A stretch of DNA of 64,000 nt from Apium graveolens (GCF_009905375.1 NC_133648.1:310946565-311010564); one strand, 5' to 3'. Positions 23,521 to 34,382 are shown, counted from the stretch's first letter. The notes: generated by a model from the letters alone, not told the origin. Translations and numbers: made by a program.

Positions 23521-23861
23521 GACCCTCCGAATCGCCTCAGCACTGTATTCCACCGTCAACCCCCATCGTAAAACCATTCTTTTACGCCTTTGTATTTGCG
23601 TAAAACTCGTGAACCACACTCATGGGCACAGCAGCGGGTGTATCGCAAAAAGCAACCCAACCCATCTCCAAATTCATCTTTAGCAACTTACCATCCTTAC
23701 CCGATGGCAAAAATCATCTATCCTTGGCTATTGGCTATGACAGCAACCTCGTATACTCCGCTTCAGCCTTCAAAGTAGAAAACCTAGGCCTCACACTGCC
23801 AACACTTGAAGAATCGGTGGTGTTGTTGCTAGCTTGAGTTCCTTTGTCTTTTGGGTGCCAT
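23516..23861 (-). pseudogene. Athila A1 3' ORF, proximal half
   Basis: The start codon is at 23861-23859 on the minus strand and the protein begins MAPKRQRNSS, matching MAPKRS in Athila B. Further on it gives SVGSVRPRFSTLKAEAEYTR and VVHEFYANTKA. Stops follow the tenth codon and interrupt later codons. It ends at the Tekay B insertion within a sequence that reads EAIRRVI in the relative, and resumes at 9838. It is the Athila post-pol ORF of unknown role. A TATA-like box lies 97 nt upstream of the ATG (23958-23966), with a pyrimidine-rich leader between. Confidence 0.72.
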
Positions 23862-23957
23862 TGAGATTGAATAAGTTGAGAGAAAAGATAAGTGTATAAA
23901 AGAGATTTGTGTTTGAGAATTTGAGAAGTGATGGAGAAGTTTGTGTATAAGTGTATG

Positions 23958-23966
23958 TATATATAG
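23958..23966 (-). promoter_or_regulatory. Candidate internal TATA box for the Athila A1 3' ORF
   Basis: The minus strand reads CTATATATACATACA, with CTATATATA at 23966-23958. It lies 97 nt upstream of the conserved ATG, and the leader between is rich in C and T, as in plant core promoters. Athila B has the same 15-mer at the same 97-nt spacing (56950-56958) although the surrounding sequences have diverged. Promoter activity is inferred. Confidence 0.6.
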
Positions 23967-24154
23967 GATTTTGAGAATAGAATTAGTTTAGGAAAAGAAG
24001 TCATAATTGATTATGAGAATAATGGGAGTAATGGGGTTGATTGAAATTTATTTAGAGAGGAAAATATGGAAGTGGGAGAGTAAAATTCGGTTGGGAATTG
24101 ATTTGGTGTTTAAATTCCCGTTTTTCTAAATTCTTTTTTTTCAGGTCCAGGGAG

Positions 24155-24306
24155 CCAGCGCGGCCGCCCCGCCTGGCGGCACGGGCGCGCCGTGCTACAG
24201 GAAAACCAACACGGCCATCCCGCATACCAGCGCGGGCGCGCACACCTACTGGAAAATCAGCACGGTCGCCCCGCTTCTCAGCGCGGGAGCGCCGTGCTTC
24301 TGTAGT
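24155..24306. repeat. GC-rich 51-bp array x3 between pol and 3' ORF, Athila A1
   Basis: Units start at 24155, 24206 and 24257, each opening (C/T)CA(G/A)C(G/A)CGG and containing a (C/A)GCGCGGGCGCGC-like block, then CTACTGGAAAA or similar. GC content is far above the flanks. The array lies 189 nt upstream of the internal TATA candidate. Related motifs occur in the LTR arrays (8379-8466, 30928-30997). An Arg-rich open frame across it (24052-24312, minus) reflects the in-frame 51-bp period and is not treated as a gene. Confidence 0.82.
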
Positions 24307-24439
24307 TGGCACTGAATTTTTTCTTTTTCTGATTTTTTTATGGTTTTCTTCTTCCTCTATCTACTAATGTACAACAAACTTAGGTTGCCTCCCAAGAAGC
24401 GCTTGGTTTACGTCTCTAGCTTGACGAAGAATCCTGAGA

Positions 24440-25700
24440 TCAAGTAGATAATAAAACGGCACTAACCACCTCACGGTTTACCGTATCCCCATAGTAATGC
24501 TTCAATCTCTGTCCATTCACCTTGAATGCTTGGCCTGGATCATTCTCAAAAATCTCCACCGCTCCATGTGGAAACACAGTTTTGACAACAAACTACCCTG
24601 ACCACCTCGACTTCAATTTTCTAGGAAAAAGACGGAAACGAGAGTTGAACAAAAGAACTTGTTGCCCCGGCACAAATGATTTGAGCACTAGACCCCTATC
24701 GTGACACCTCTTGACTTTCTCCTTGTACATTTTGTTGTTCTCATACGCTTGAAGCCGAAACTCGTCAAGTTCATTCAATTGAAGCATCCTTTTTTTACCA
24801 GCTGCATCCATATCAAGGTTTAATTTCTTCAAAGCCCAATACGCTTTATGCTCGAGCTCCACAGGCAAATGACATCCTTTTCCATAAACCAACTGAAATA
24901 GCAACATGCCAAGTGGAGTCTTGTATAATATTCTATTCGCCCAAACAGCTTCATCCAGCTTCAAAGACCAATCATTCCTTGATGGACACGCAACTTTCTC
25001 TAAACTATGTGTGATCTCTTTGTTAGATACCTCATCTTGACCATTAGTGTGAGGATGGTAGGCCGTAGCAATGCGATGATTCGCATTATATCGCTACATC
25101 ATGGCAGTGAACTTGTGATTACAGAAATGCGATCCCTCGTCACTGATTATGACTCTTGGAGTCCCAAATCTTATGAATATCTGTTTATGAAGAAAATTAA
25201 GTACTACCTTCGCATCATTCGTTGGAAAAGTATTGACTTCAACCCATTTCGAGATATAATCAACCGCCAACAAGATATACTGATTGTTACAAGATGAGAC
25301 AAATGGCCCCATGAAGTCAATTCCCCAAACATCGAAGACTTCAACCTCGAGAAGCACATTAAGAGGCATCTATCCCTCTTGGACATATTACTAACACGCT
25401 GGCATCGACTACACTTCAAAACAAACTGATGTGCATCCTTAAACAATGTAGGCCAGAAGAATCCTGCTTGAAGGATACGAGATGTTATCTTTTCTCCACC
25501 ATAGTGTCCTCCATAAGCAGTCAAATGGAAATCTCGCAAGATCCCCCATGTTTTGTTGTACGGAATACATCTTCTAATAATTTGGTCAGCTCCTTGCCGG
25601 AACAAAAATGGCTCATCCCACGTGTACCACTTCACCTCATGAAGAAACTTCTTCCTTCCTTACAGCAGAAGACAAGTCTAGAGGCATAATATTTCTCACA
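24440..25700 (-). pseudogene. Athila A1 integrase (disrupted)
   Basis: Integrase inserts the cDNA into chromosomes. On the minus strand the HHCC finger region reads HLTAYGGHYGG and CSRCQR (about 25460-25560). The core has GIDFMG with the first Asp, ISDEGSHF with the second Asp and DEVSNKEI with the Glu, so the DDE residues remain. The C-terminus has [20 protein letters not shown] and ends at 24440. Breaks include a frame change after NMSKRD near 25370, shared with A2, and a TAG after TAMM near 25095, where A2 keeps Gln. No chromodomain is present, as expected for Athila. Confidence 0.86.
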
Positions 25701-25779
25701 AGGTAGTTCACAATGTCTGCAAACCACGGTTCTTCCTCTTGCACCCCAAACAACTGTTCATCGGGAAAAGGCTCATTTA

Positions 25780-27326
25780 TCAATGTCTTATCCTTTGAAG
25801 TTGCACTTGGATCTTCTAAACGAGAGAGATGATGAGCGACTTGATTCTCAGTACCTTTTTGTCCTTGATCTCTAACTCAAATTCCCAAAGTAAAAGAACC
25901 CATTGAATCAGTCTCGGCTTCGAGTCCTTCTTCGAGACGAGATAGCGAATCGTAGCATGATCAGTGAAAACTTGCACCTTCGTCCCAAGCAAATAAGATC
26001 GAAACTTCTCAAAACCGTAGACAATAGCCAATAGCTCATTCTCAGTAGTAGTATAGTTTAGTTGAGCATCATTGAAGGTCTTACTAGCATAGTAGACCAC
26101 ATGAAATATGTTGTTCTTTCTCGGCCCAAGAACTGCTCCAACTGCATAGTCACTTGCATCGCATATCATTTCAAAAGGTTCATCCCAAATAGGTGCAGTT
26201 ATGACCGGTGCAGTGATCAAACTCTTCTTTAATCGCTCAAAATCAGCTACGCACTCATCATCAAACTTGAATAGGACATCTTTCTCTAAAATATTGCACA
26301 AGGGTTTAGAGATTTTAGAGAAGTCCTTGATGAAACGCCGATAGGACCCCACATGATCAAGAAAGTTGCGGACTCCCTTAACAGAAATTGGTGGAGGAAG
26401 GTTTTCAATTACCACCACCTTGGCTTTATTCACCTCGAGACCCTTACTAGAGACCTTGTGCCCAAGAATGATGCCCTGTTGCACCATAAAATGACATTTC
26501 TCCCATTTGAGAACCAGATTGGTCTCAACACACCTTTTAAGAACGGCGCCAAGATTTTGCAAGCACTCGTCAAAAGAATCACCGAACACGGAGAAATTGT
26601 CCATGAACACCTCCATATTCTGACCAATCATATCAGAGAATATAGCCATCATGCATCTTTAAAATGTGGCAGGTGCTCCACACAAACCAAAAGATACTCT
26701 TCTGAAGGCAAAAGTACCAAATGGACAAGTGAAGGTAGTCTTTTCCTGATCTTCTGGAGCGATGCAAATCTGATTATAACCCGAATAGCCATCCAGAAGA
26801 CAATAGTATTCATGCCCATCCAATCTGTCAAGCATCTGATCAATAAACGGAGAGGAAAGTACTCCTTCCTTGTGGCCTTGTTCAGCTTCCTATAATCCAT
26901 GCAAACACTCCACCCCATGATTGTTCGAGTAGGAATGAGCTCATTCTTCTCATTAGCAACAACTGTGATGCCTCCTTTCTTCAGTACACACTGAACAGGA
27001 CTCACCCAAGAACTGTCAGAAATGGGATAGATGATCCCTGCATCTAGCCACTTGAGAATTTACTTCTTCACAACTTCTTTCATGATCGGATTCAGCCTCC
27101 TTTGTTGCTCAACAGTAGGCTTGCTACCGTTCTCTAGCAGAATTTTATGCATGCAATAAGAAGGGCTAATTTCCTTGATATCTGCTATAGTCCATCCAAT
27201 TGCCAATTTGAACTCTCTAAGAATTCTCAAAAACTTTTCCTCATCACTACCTGAAAGGTCAGATGCAATAATAACAGGCAAAGTAGATGCATCACCTAAA
27301 AAAGCATACCTTAAGTGTTCAGGCAA
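25780..27326 (-). pseudogene. Athila A1 reverse transcriptase / RNase H (disrupted, FMDN active site)
   Basis: RT begins near 27326 with a GWTIADIKEISPS segment. CMDYRKLNKATRK follows, then LLDGYSGYNQI in a shifted frame, and the catalytic motif near 26585 reads [11 protein letters not shown]. The usual YxDD/FMDD has Asn at the second Asp, which should abolish polymerisation. RNase H at 25816-26200 keeps [31 protein letters not shown] and TDHATIRYL. Breaks include a stop after MKEVVKK (27060), a one-base deletion after KEYFPL, and a stop in ATF*RCM. All of these, and the Asn, recur in A2. Confidence 0.88.
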
Positions 27327-27535
27327 TTGTTTAAGCTCAAGTGTAGGAGTTGCAACTGTTCATCACCTTCGTCATCTTCACTATCTGAATTTCCCAACAA
27401 GGCTTTTTCTAAGGCATCAGACCTTAGCATTTGATCAAATTCTGAAGTAACCACAGAATCAACCAACTCCACTTTTAAGCACTCCTTATTATCAGTAAGG
27501 AATTTCAAGGCATTGAAAACATTGAACATCACATC
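27327..27535 (-). pseudogene. Acidic protease-RT linker, Athila A1
   Basis: The minus strand encodes FNVFNALKFLTDNKECLKVE and an acidic run SDSEDDEGDEQ. It joins protease to RT in Athila polyproteins. A TAG in place of Gln separates it from the protease at 27536, also in A2. A1 lacks about 115 bp present in A2 at 61318-61432. Confidence 0.65.
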
Positions 27536-28240
27536 CTAATCCAGCACTCGCATAGTAAGCTCACCCTTCTGCACATTAATCAAGGTCCGACCAGTAGCCA
27601 TAAATGGTCTTCCCAAGATTATGAGAATCTTTTTATCCTCCTCAAAATCAAGTACTACAAAATCAGCAGGAAAGATGAGTTTTTCCACCTTGACCAAGAC
27701 ATCCTCTACAATGCATCGTGGATATGTAATAGAACGATCGGCCAACTGCAAAGTCATATAAGTAGGCTTTGGATCGGGTAAGTCCAACTTCTTGAAGATA
27801 AATAAAGGCATCAAATCGATGCTAGCTCCCAAGTCACATAAACATTTGTCAAATGACATTTTTCCAATGGTACAAGGAATAGTGAATCTTCCAAGATCTT
27901 TAAGCTTCGGAGGAAACTTATGTTGCAGCACAGCACTGCATTCCTCCGTGAGAGCAAATGTCTTTAAGTCATCAAGCTTAACTTTCTGGGAGAGATGAGT
28001 AAAGTGTGAAGTTTGCCCTACCAATTTCATAAACTTCGCAAAACTAGGCATCTGTTCAAGAGCTTTAGCGAAAGGTATGCTGATATGAAGTTTCCTAAAC
28101 ACCTCGAGAAACTTCTCAAACTGCTTATCCAAATTTTTCTTCTGCAGCCTCTTAGGAAAAGGTGGTGGAGGATAGATTTGTTTATCCCCTGTATTACCCT
28201 CAGGAGGAGTGTGTTCCACAGTAGTCTTCCTTGGTTCCAC
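27536..28240 (-). pseudogene. Athila A1 aspartic protease domain
   Basis: This open stretch encodes the protease that matures Gag-Pol. It shows CDLGASIDLMPLFIFKKL with the catalytic Asp in the Athila-type DLGAS setting, then LQLADRSITYPRCIVEDVLV and ILGRPFMATGRTLINV, a retropepsin-like C-terminal flap and ILGRPF signature. The N-terminal part includes LHISIPFAKALEQMPSFAKF, the gag-protease connector. The domain is internally open, but stops on both sides (V*KEEE upstream, D*DVMFN downstream) prevent production from the polyprotein. Confidence 0.82.
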
Positions 28241-28252
28241 TTCTTCTTCCTT

Positions 28253-29679
28253 CTACACTTCTTCCTCAGCCACAGCTTCATCTTTTGAAACTTGAGATTT
28301 TTCGGGATTTGTAACCTTCCCAGACCTCAATGTAATTGCCTTAACCTGCTCTTTTTCTTCCTTCTTTCCTGGAACTTCCGTGTCACTAGGGAGTGTACCA
28401 GATTGTCGATTCAGCAAGGCATTGGAAATTTGCCTAATTTGATTCTCCAAGGTCTTAATATAAACCGCTTGGCTCTTGCACATGAGCCTCAACTCCTCCA
28501 ATTCAGATTTTTCATTAGCTTGTTGCAGCTAGAGTTGTTATCTTGGTGCATATTATGGTTGCTGAAAACCAGGGGGTTGTATTGCTTTGCAGCATACTGC
28601 TGATAAGGTTGATGTACCGCATTCTGAGTATTGCTCCAGCTGAAGTTGGGATGATTGCGGTTGTTGGGATGATAGGTGTCCGGAACTGGTTGCTGCGACC
28701 TCTGAAAGTTGCTCACAAACTGAGGTGATTCACTAGAAATAGCACACTACTCCGCCTCATGCACACCAGCACAAAGCTCACAAAAACTAGTGATTTGATT
28801 CACTCCATAATTAGCCAAAGAATCCACCTTCATCGTCAAATCCTTAAGCTGAGCAGCTATAGCAGTACCTGCATCCACCTCCAGAATTCATGCGACCTTG
28901 CCCTGAGGTAGTCTATGAGTTGGGTTCTAGTATTCATTAGCAGCCATCAGTTCAATCAACTCATAAGCTTCATCTTAGCTCTTAGCCCATAAGGCTCCAC
29001 CTGATGCTGCATTAAGCATGGGTCTAGAAGTAGCACCCAACCCATTGTAAAAGCAGTTAATGATCATCCAGTCAGGAATCCCATGATGTGGGCACTTTCG
29101 AACCATCTCCTTATATCGCTCCCAAGCCTCACACAAAGACTCTCCAGACTGCTGAGCAAATTGAGTAAGAGCATTCCTGATTGCAGCAGTTTTCGCCATA
29201 GAAAAGAACTTAGTAAGGAACTTTTGAGCAAGATCTTCTTATTTAGTGATAGAGCCTGGTGGTAGAGAATGCAACCAACACTTAGCTTTATCCCGCAGAG
29301 AGAATGGGAAAAGCCTTAGCTTAATAGCATCTTCAGACATATTTTTGAATTTAAAAGTGTCACAGATCTCGATGAAATCTCTAATATGTATATTGGGGTC
29401 TTCTGTCGGAGAACCCCCAAACTGAACTGAGTTATGCACCATCTGAATCGTGCTAGCCTTGATTTCAAAAGTGTTAGCCGTGATGGCTGGTCGGACAATG
29501 CTAGACTGAATATCATTAATCTTTGGCTGAGAATAGTCCATCAAAGCCTTTGTATTCGCTTCTGGTTCACCCATTGCAACAAGAGCTTCTTCTTCAACTT
29601 TCTCAACTAAGACCTCTTCTACAACTTCCTCTTCTGCTTTTTTTAGTGTTCTCTTTCGAAGTTGAGAACGTGTTAGCAT
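28253..29679 (-). pseudogene. Athila A1 gag (disrupted)
   Basis: The start ATG is at 29679 (MLTRSQLRKRTLKKAEEEVV). Capsid motifs are FGGSPTEDPNIHIRDFIEIC and FPFSLRDKAKCWLHSLPPG, then GESLCEAWERYKEMVRKCP and INCFYNGLG, followed by a Gln/Asn-rich tail and the MCKSQAVYIKTLENQIRQI coiled segment. Lesions are a stop where a Trp is expected after SITK, a TAA in AKS*DEAYEL, a lost C in the run before the Gln-rich tail, and several Gln-to-stop changes after it. A2 carries the same set, with TGA instead of TAA at the first. Confidence 0.88.
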
Positions 29680-29794
29680 ACACGCTCTCTAGAGTACCTG
29701 AAAAAGCAACAAACAAAGAATTAAGTAATATATCCTAGTCAATGAACTTTAACGAACACTGATGTCAAGCACATAAACTAAAAATAACCACGAT
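29680..29794 (-). other. 5' leader of Athila A1
   Basis: About 115 bp lie between PBS and gag ATG. I see no open frame or strong hairpin. On the minus strand TTCAGGTACTC just upstream of the ATG could act as a splice donor, which is a weak observation. Confidence 0.4.
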
Positions 29795-29812
29795 TCCCCG
29801 ATAGCGGCGCAA
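29795..29812 (-). other. Primer binding site of Athila A1 (Asp-tRNA type, diverged)
   Basis: The minus strand reads TTGCGCCGCTATCGGGGA, which resembles the Athila-type site complementary to tRNA-Asp, with about four differences. It lies 6 nt from the LTR edge. A2 has the identical sequence at 63871-63888. Confidence 0.8.
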
Positions 29813-30846
29813 AAAACTTGTTATGACGAAAACACGCGCTAATATTCACGCAAGTATACGAAATCGCAAGTAATATAGAATTATTTCTAGTTCATTCCCA
29901 AAGAGACTGGTTTAGGTTAATTTCAATCAATGTACTTATGCAACAATGGTATGGTTATTATTCAATGCTAAGACGAATAATAAATTGGTTTTGTTTATAA
30001 CTAAGAGATTAACTAACATGCAACTAACTAAGAGAATTAAAAGGTTGATTTACGTATATAACATAAACATGGGATTCTAACTTCATTACTACTTCATTCG
30101 ATAGCCTTTTTGTTCTTAACCTTAGCATGCAATGGTGATGACAACTAATCAGACAACACGAAACTAGTAAACACCAACTTTTGTTGCATGAATACCCTAC
30201 TACCAGACATCCACAAAAGAGATAGAAGTTGAATAGACACCAAATATATTGAGACCATATATGTCTATAGAATTTGACAACATAACGGTTTAATACGCAA
30301 GTTATCTATCGTGATTACATAGGGCAAGTAATATGGTTAAAATTACCTACGAATCATGCATATCAAATACATGAACCTATCTTAGCATGGTAAGTTCTAA
30401 ACTTCTAAATTCACTATCGCTTCATTAGAAATTAACACGTTATCTTATAAGTTCGCGATGCTCATAAGACGAATAAGCACAACCAATACTAGTATATCAT
30501 ACAATCAACACACACTAAGGTATCAAAACATATTAACTATTGAAATCCATGAGCAAATCCTCTAGAACCCCACGATAACGATTAGCCCATAACCGAACTC
30601 ATCCTCACTGTGGGTTCCGATGAAAGCATGGTATCATAAACTAGGTCTTTATAAAACGAATAATAAACAAAGTATGTAATCCAGAGTATTAGGTTCAACA
30701 AAATAAGAAACGAGCATCCAAGAATACAACTTAGAACAAAGAATCATAATAATGAACTTGATCTTCTTCGCCTTCGTTGAATTGTGCTATAGGTCTTCTT
30801 GTTGTCTTCTCCTTAAGCTCCCACAGGAAAAACGTCTTTTAGTTGT

Positions 30847-30856
30847 CTTTAAATAG
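30847..30856 (-). promoter_or_regulatory. Candidate LTR TATA box, Athila A1
   Basis: CTATTTAAAG on the minus strand lies 72 nt downstream of the GC array. Athila B has CTATTATATAAG at the equivalent position (54168-54157), 75 nt from its array. Transcription start is not observed. Confidence 0.45.
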
Positions 30857-30927
30857 CAGTCCAATTAATCCAAAAGCCCAGAAAAATAGTAATCTAATTG
30901 AAACATGAATCTGGAATCCCGACCTGG

Positions 30928-30997
30928 CGGGCGTGCTGTCCTTCTCCTTCTCGGGCGCGGACGCGCGCTAGCACAGCGCAGGCACGCCGACCTTCTG
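30928..30997. repeat. GC-rich array in Athila A1 5' LTR
   Basis: Motifs include GGCGGGCGTGC, GGGCGCGGACGCGCGC and GGCACGCC. Compared with the 3' LTR (8379-8466) one half-unit of about 23 bp is missing and several CpGs have become TpG or CpA, as expected for methylated DNA. Confidence 0.75.
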
Positions 30998-31330
30998 GAA
31001 AAACTGAAATTGCCTTCTTTTATTACTGGTTCATGATGGCCTTTGAATGAGCAATCTTCATGACACATGCCTATCACCTTTTTAGCATCAAAGCAACGCT
31101 AAATTGCCTTCTTTTATGCTGGTTCTTGATGGCCTTTGCACGAGCAATCTTCATGACACCTTCCTAACATCTTTTTAGCATCAAAGCAATGCTAAATCAC
31201 CTTGATCCCTTATTTATGCCTGAAATACAAAACACTACAAAAACACATCAAAAATATAAATAACTTGAGTACAAAACATCAACTCAAGCCTTTATAGAGC
31301 ACTCTAAGTGAACATAAATGCCACTTAACA

Positions 31331-33400
31331 GCTATAGAAAGGTATACATGAATTTCTTGATCTCCCCAATACTGAAACAACAGTTTGAATTCCTCGAGTG
31401 GAATTTCAGTAGGCATGTTTGTTAACCACTCCTTATCGGTGGCATATGCAGTAAAATATTTCGTCTTTGTACGACTCATGTACCCCTTCCAATCAGCATT
31501 AATTGACTTCAACACCCAGCCTTCCAACTCATTCGGAAATATTTACCGTTACTTACGTACAAATCAAAAATTAATTATTTAATTATTTTTTACTATGACC
31601 AATATTTTATATAAGCAAGGAAATTGAGAAAAATTGCAGTTTAGAAATTACCTTGAAATAATTCAGCAAAGTGAACTTTAAATTTTTAGGAACATCTTTC
31701 CAAGATTTATAAGTAAGTGACACACACTTCTTCAATATCCAAAGAAATTGGCCAAATTCTGACATAACTTTTTCATTCTCGGATATAGGTTAGAATTCCT
31801 TATTCATGTCCAAGACAATTCTTTTGTCAAAGGGCCTTGTATGAACTTTATTCATAATTTTTGGCCCTCTTTTCTTTTTAGGAACTTCAAATGTAATTGT
31901 CAAGTATCTGTATGATGAAAGATAGACAATTAACACCAAATCATTTCATACATAATTCAAGTACACACTAGAAAGAACGACAACTGTGAAATTAAAGATG
32001 TTAACCTTGTTTGAATTTTTCTCCAATATCATGAAATACATCTTCTGCATCAACTCGCTCATTTGCAGTTCCACTTCCATTACCAATTTATACATTTTTC
32101 TCAGCATTTTATTTCTCTTGACGCTTCCGCATAGCTACATAAGCAGTCCTTGTTCCTACTCCCTCATTTGTGGCTGCTGGATTTGTGCAGCAGGCTCCAC
32201 CAGAACTGAAGCATGTGGTGCCTTGGTTGATGCATCTTTCCGTGGAACAATTATACGGTTGAACCATGAACGGGTTGTTGGTCTACCACCAGGAGGCTTT
32301 CTATTCATCTCTTTTTTAGTTCTCTGTAGTGTAGAAAACGTTAATGTAATAAAATTAAATTTACAGGCATAATTAATATTCAATTAAAATGAACAAGTAC
32401 TAGACATGACACACCTTTCTTTTTTTCTCTCCATTATCAACTTATTTACTTTCCACTGCTCCAGGATCTCCAGGATCATATTCAGAGCCTTCCTCTTGAA
32501 TACTGTCTTTTCCTGAACCTTTTTCTTTCATCTCAGCTCTAACATCTGCCACTAGTGTAGGCAAGCCTAGCTGCTTCAACATTTGATTATTGTTGGTGAT
32601 ATTAATGGCTCTCTTTTTTTCATACTCTGTAAGGGGGTGGTAGAGGTAGGCCCTGTAAATAAATACAGATGCAATAATTAGAATTATTACGCAAGTATGC
32701 TAGAAGTTATACTAAAATTGTAATATGAAAATATTTAAAATGTTACTTTAATTTCATTTTCAGGTGGGGGAGGTTGGTGAGTTAGGTCCCGCAGATAAAA
32801 TATGATGCAAATATTAGAATTGCATCACAATATATTGTAGTTTAATAAAGAAATTGAACATAATGTAGTCTTACTTCAATCTTATTTTCCCCCATTTTTC
32901 ATCTTCATTTGGTGGATTATGTAAATCCAATTTCCTCTTCACACTTGCAACTTTCACAATTGCGTCATGAACCTTTTAACCATTATGTGCTGATTTTGGA
33001 TGACTATTAAACTCTTGATTATTCAACTGTATTGACTTCTTGGGGTTGTTCACTTGCAACTAATTCAGCCGTGTAGACCCCTAAGGACTATTGACATCCT
33101 GTGGATTGTTAAGGCATGCTGACTTTCGAGGACTATTTACATCCTGTGGATTGTTATGGCGTGCTGACTTCGGAGGACTGTTGCGTACATCAGCTTGTTT
33201 CTTTTTTTGTTGCTGTTGGAGTTGGTGAGTGGTCATACACGTCCGTTTCACTAGATTTTTTGCTGTAATAAAATAGTCATCAGAACTAAAAGCAAGTGAT
33301 ATGTAGGCTAGATTTGAGCAATAAAAATTGAGCAAATTCAAATAACAATACCCGCAAATAAATTTGACATAGGTCGTATCACCACATGTGGCTGCATCTA
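31331..33400 (-). pseudogene. CACTA second gene (Transposase_24-type), truncated
   Basis: Several exons can be followed on the minus strand. One (33341-32885) has 15-residue repeats with NNPQDVNSP. Another (about 32650-32450) reads YHPLTEYEKKRAINITNNNQ with SEYDPGDPG. A third (32340-32160) has MNRKPPGGRPTTRSWFNRII. A fourth (about 31870-31652) has RPFDKRIVLDMNKEF and YKSWKDVPKNLKF and ends at a GT donor. The last (from 31530) has GWVLKSINADWKGYMSRTKT and EIPLEEFKLLFQYWGDQE, the Ptta/En/Spm domain. Athila A1 cuts it at 31330. Stops occur, for example NKEF*PIS. Confidence 0.72.
33094..33183. repeat. 45-bp tandem repeat in CACTA second gene
   Basis: Two full units start ACATCCTGTGGATTGTTA at 33094 and 33139, with partial units on both flanks. 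The period is 15 codons and the translated repeat contains NNPQDVNSP. It lies in the N-terminal, apparently disordered part of the protein. Confidence 0.75.
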
Positions 33401-33827
33401 TTTGAAAGATTGGATCTTATGATCGACCACATTGTCAATATAAAAATCCAGGTAGCCCCGATTTTTTTACTCCTTTATCATGTTCATTAAGGTCTGCATC
33501 ATTGCCACATAATTTCCACCCTTCTTTGTTTGTATATATTCCTCCGATTTTTGAGTATGCGAGGTCATCCTTAAAAAACTCCATTAGTACCATGTAAGAC
33601 CACCTATCACGCTCAACATACTTAAAAATATTCAGGTTTCCTCCAATATAGCTATTATTCTAAAATTGACCCTTGTGGTAAATCCTGACATTGAATGAAT
33701 CATCTACCATCCTGAAAAAAATCATACATAATATTAGATGTTTTTTTAAATAAATTGTTGCTTGCATTTAATTAATCACATCAAATTCTAGTACATGAGA
33801 AAGAAAACTAGGAGGAGTGACATGCCA

Positions 33828-34337
33828 CTATCCTTTATCTGACATAGAATAGGTAGCTCTAGCTAGAGTGTGTGTCACACTATTCGCAGATCTAAATGCA
33901 AACTGAAATAGCACTGGATTTATGTGCTTTAACAAGTGGATGCAATCACCCACTATGGTTCCAAAATATGAGTTATCAGAAGCTCTGTTACATGCTTGAA
34001 CTAGTACTCTCGAATGAGTTTCAAAAACACAGTCCTTATGCTGCATTTCAATGATCCATGATAATGCTTCCTTGAATGCAATTACCTCAGCTTTCTTTGG
34101 TCTCCATACTCCTGCTATCTTCTTACATCTAGCTTCCAGAAACTCACCCCTTGCATCTTGAATAACTGCAGCACATCCAATACCATTATCCTGGAATATC
34201 ATCGCGTCTACATTCACCTTTACCCATCTTTCTTCCGGTTTTTTCCACCTTCTGTCTCCGTCTACTGTTCGACCATTTACCACCATTGTATGAGCCTCTA
34301 TCCAATCCCTCAACAGGTTATTAGCTGCTGCTACCAC
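33828..34337 (-). pseudogene. LINE ORF2 C-terminal RNase H domain
   Basis: This 169-codon open stretch is a plant L1 RNase H (RVT_3 type). It shows WVKVNVDAMI with the first catalytic Asp, KKAEVIAFKEALSWI with the Glu, and FETHSRVLVQACN, where the third catalytic Asp (normally in an E-x-D-S setting) is His. The C-terminal segment FAFRSANSVTHTLAR is typical of the family. Such domains degrade RNA in the RNA-DNA hybrid. The His probably inactivates it. Confidence 0.85.
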
Positions 34338-34382
34338 TCCAAATACAGACCCATTTATCTTCTCCCAAACCCATATGTTTCT

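Larger units (their letters stand above)
8169..31330 (-). mobile_element. Athila-type LTR retrotransposon A1, interrupted by Tekay copies A and B
   Basis: This Ty3/gypsy Athila element is on the minus strand. Its 5' LTR is 29819-31330, its PBS is at 29795-29812, gag-protease-RT-RNase H-integrase run from 29679 to 24440, and a separate 3' ORF is split by Tekay B (23516-23861 and 9250-9838). A PPT follows at 8805-8817, then part of the 3' LTR (8169-8804), cut by Tekay A. At its right edge it interrupts a CACTA gene at 31330/31331, so GCTAT (31331-31335) is the expected target duplication. All genes carry stops or frameshifts, and it cannot be autonomous as it stands. Confidence 0.9.
29819..31330 (-). 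repeat. 5' LTR of Athila A1 (1512 bp)
   Basis: The plus-strand ends are TGTTATGACG and CCACTTAACA. In transcription order (right to left) it has two 94-bp repeats (31011-31198), the GC-rich array (30928-30997), a TATA-like CTATTTAAAG (30856-30847) and a long R/U5 region. Its right end interrupts the CACTA Transposase_24-type gene. Confidence 0.92.

Noticed and set aside
24052..24312. Arg/Ala/Gly-rich minus-strand open frame across the GC array
   Set aside because: The 51-bp period is a multiple of three, which keeps any frame open. There is no conserved start and no counterpart frame in Athila B.
26353..26895. 180-codon plus-strand open frame, repeated at 60322-60864
   Set aside because: It is the antisense shadow of the RT region; the minus strand carries the clear RT motifs.
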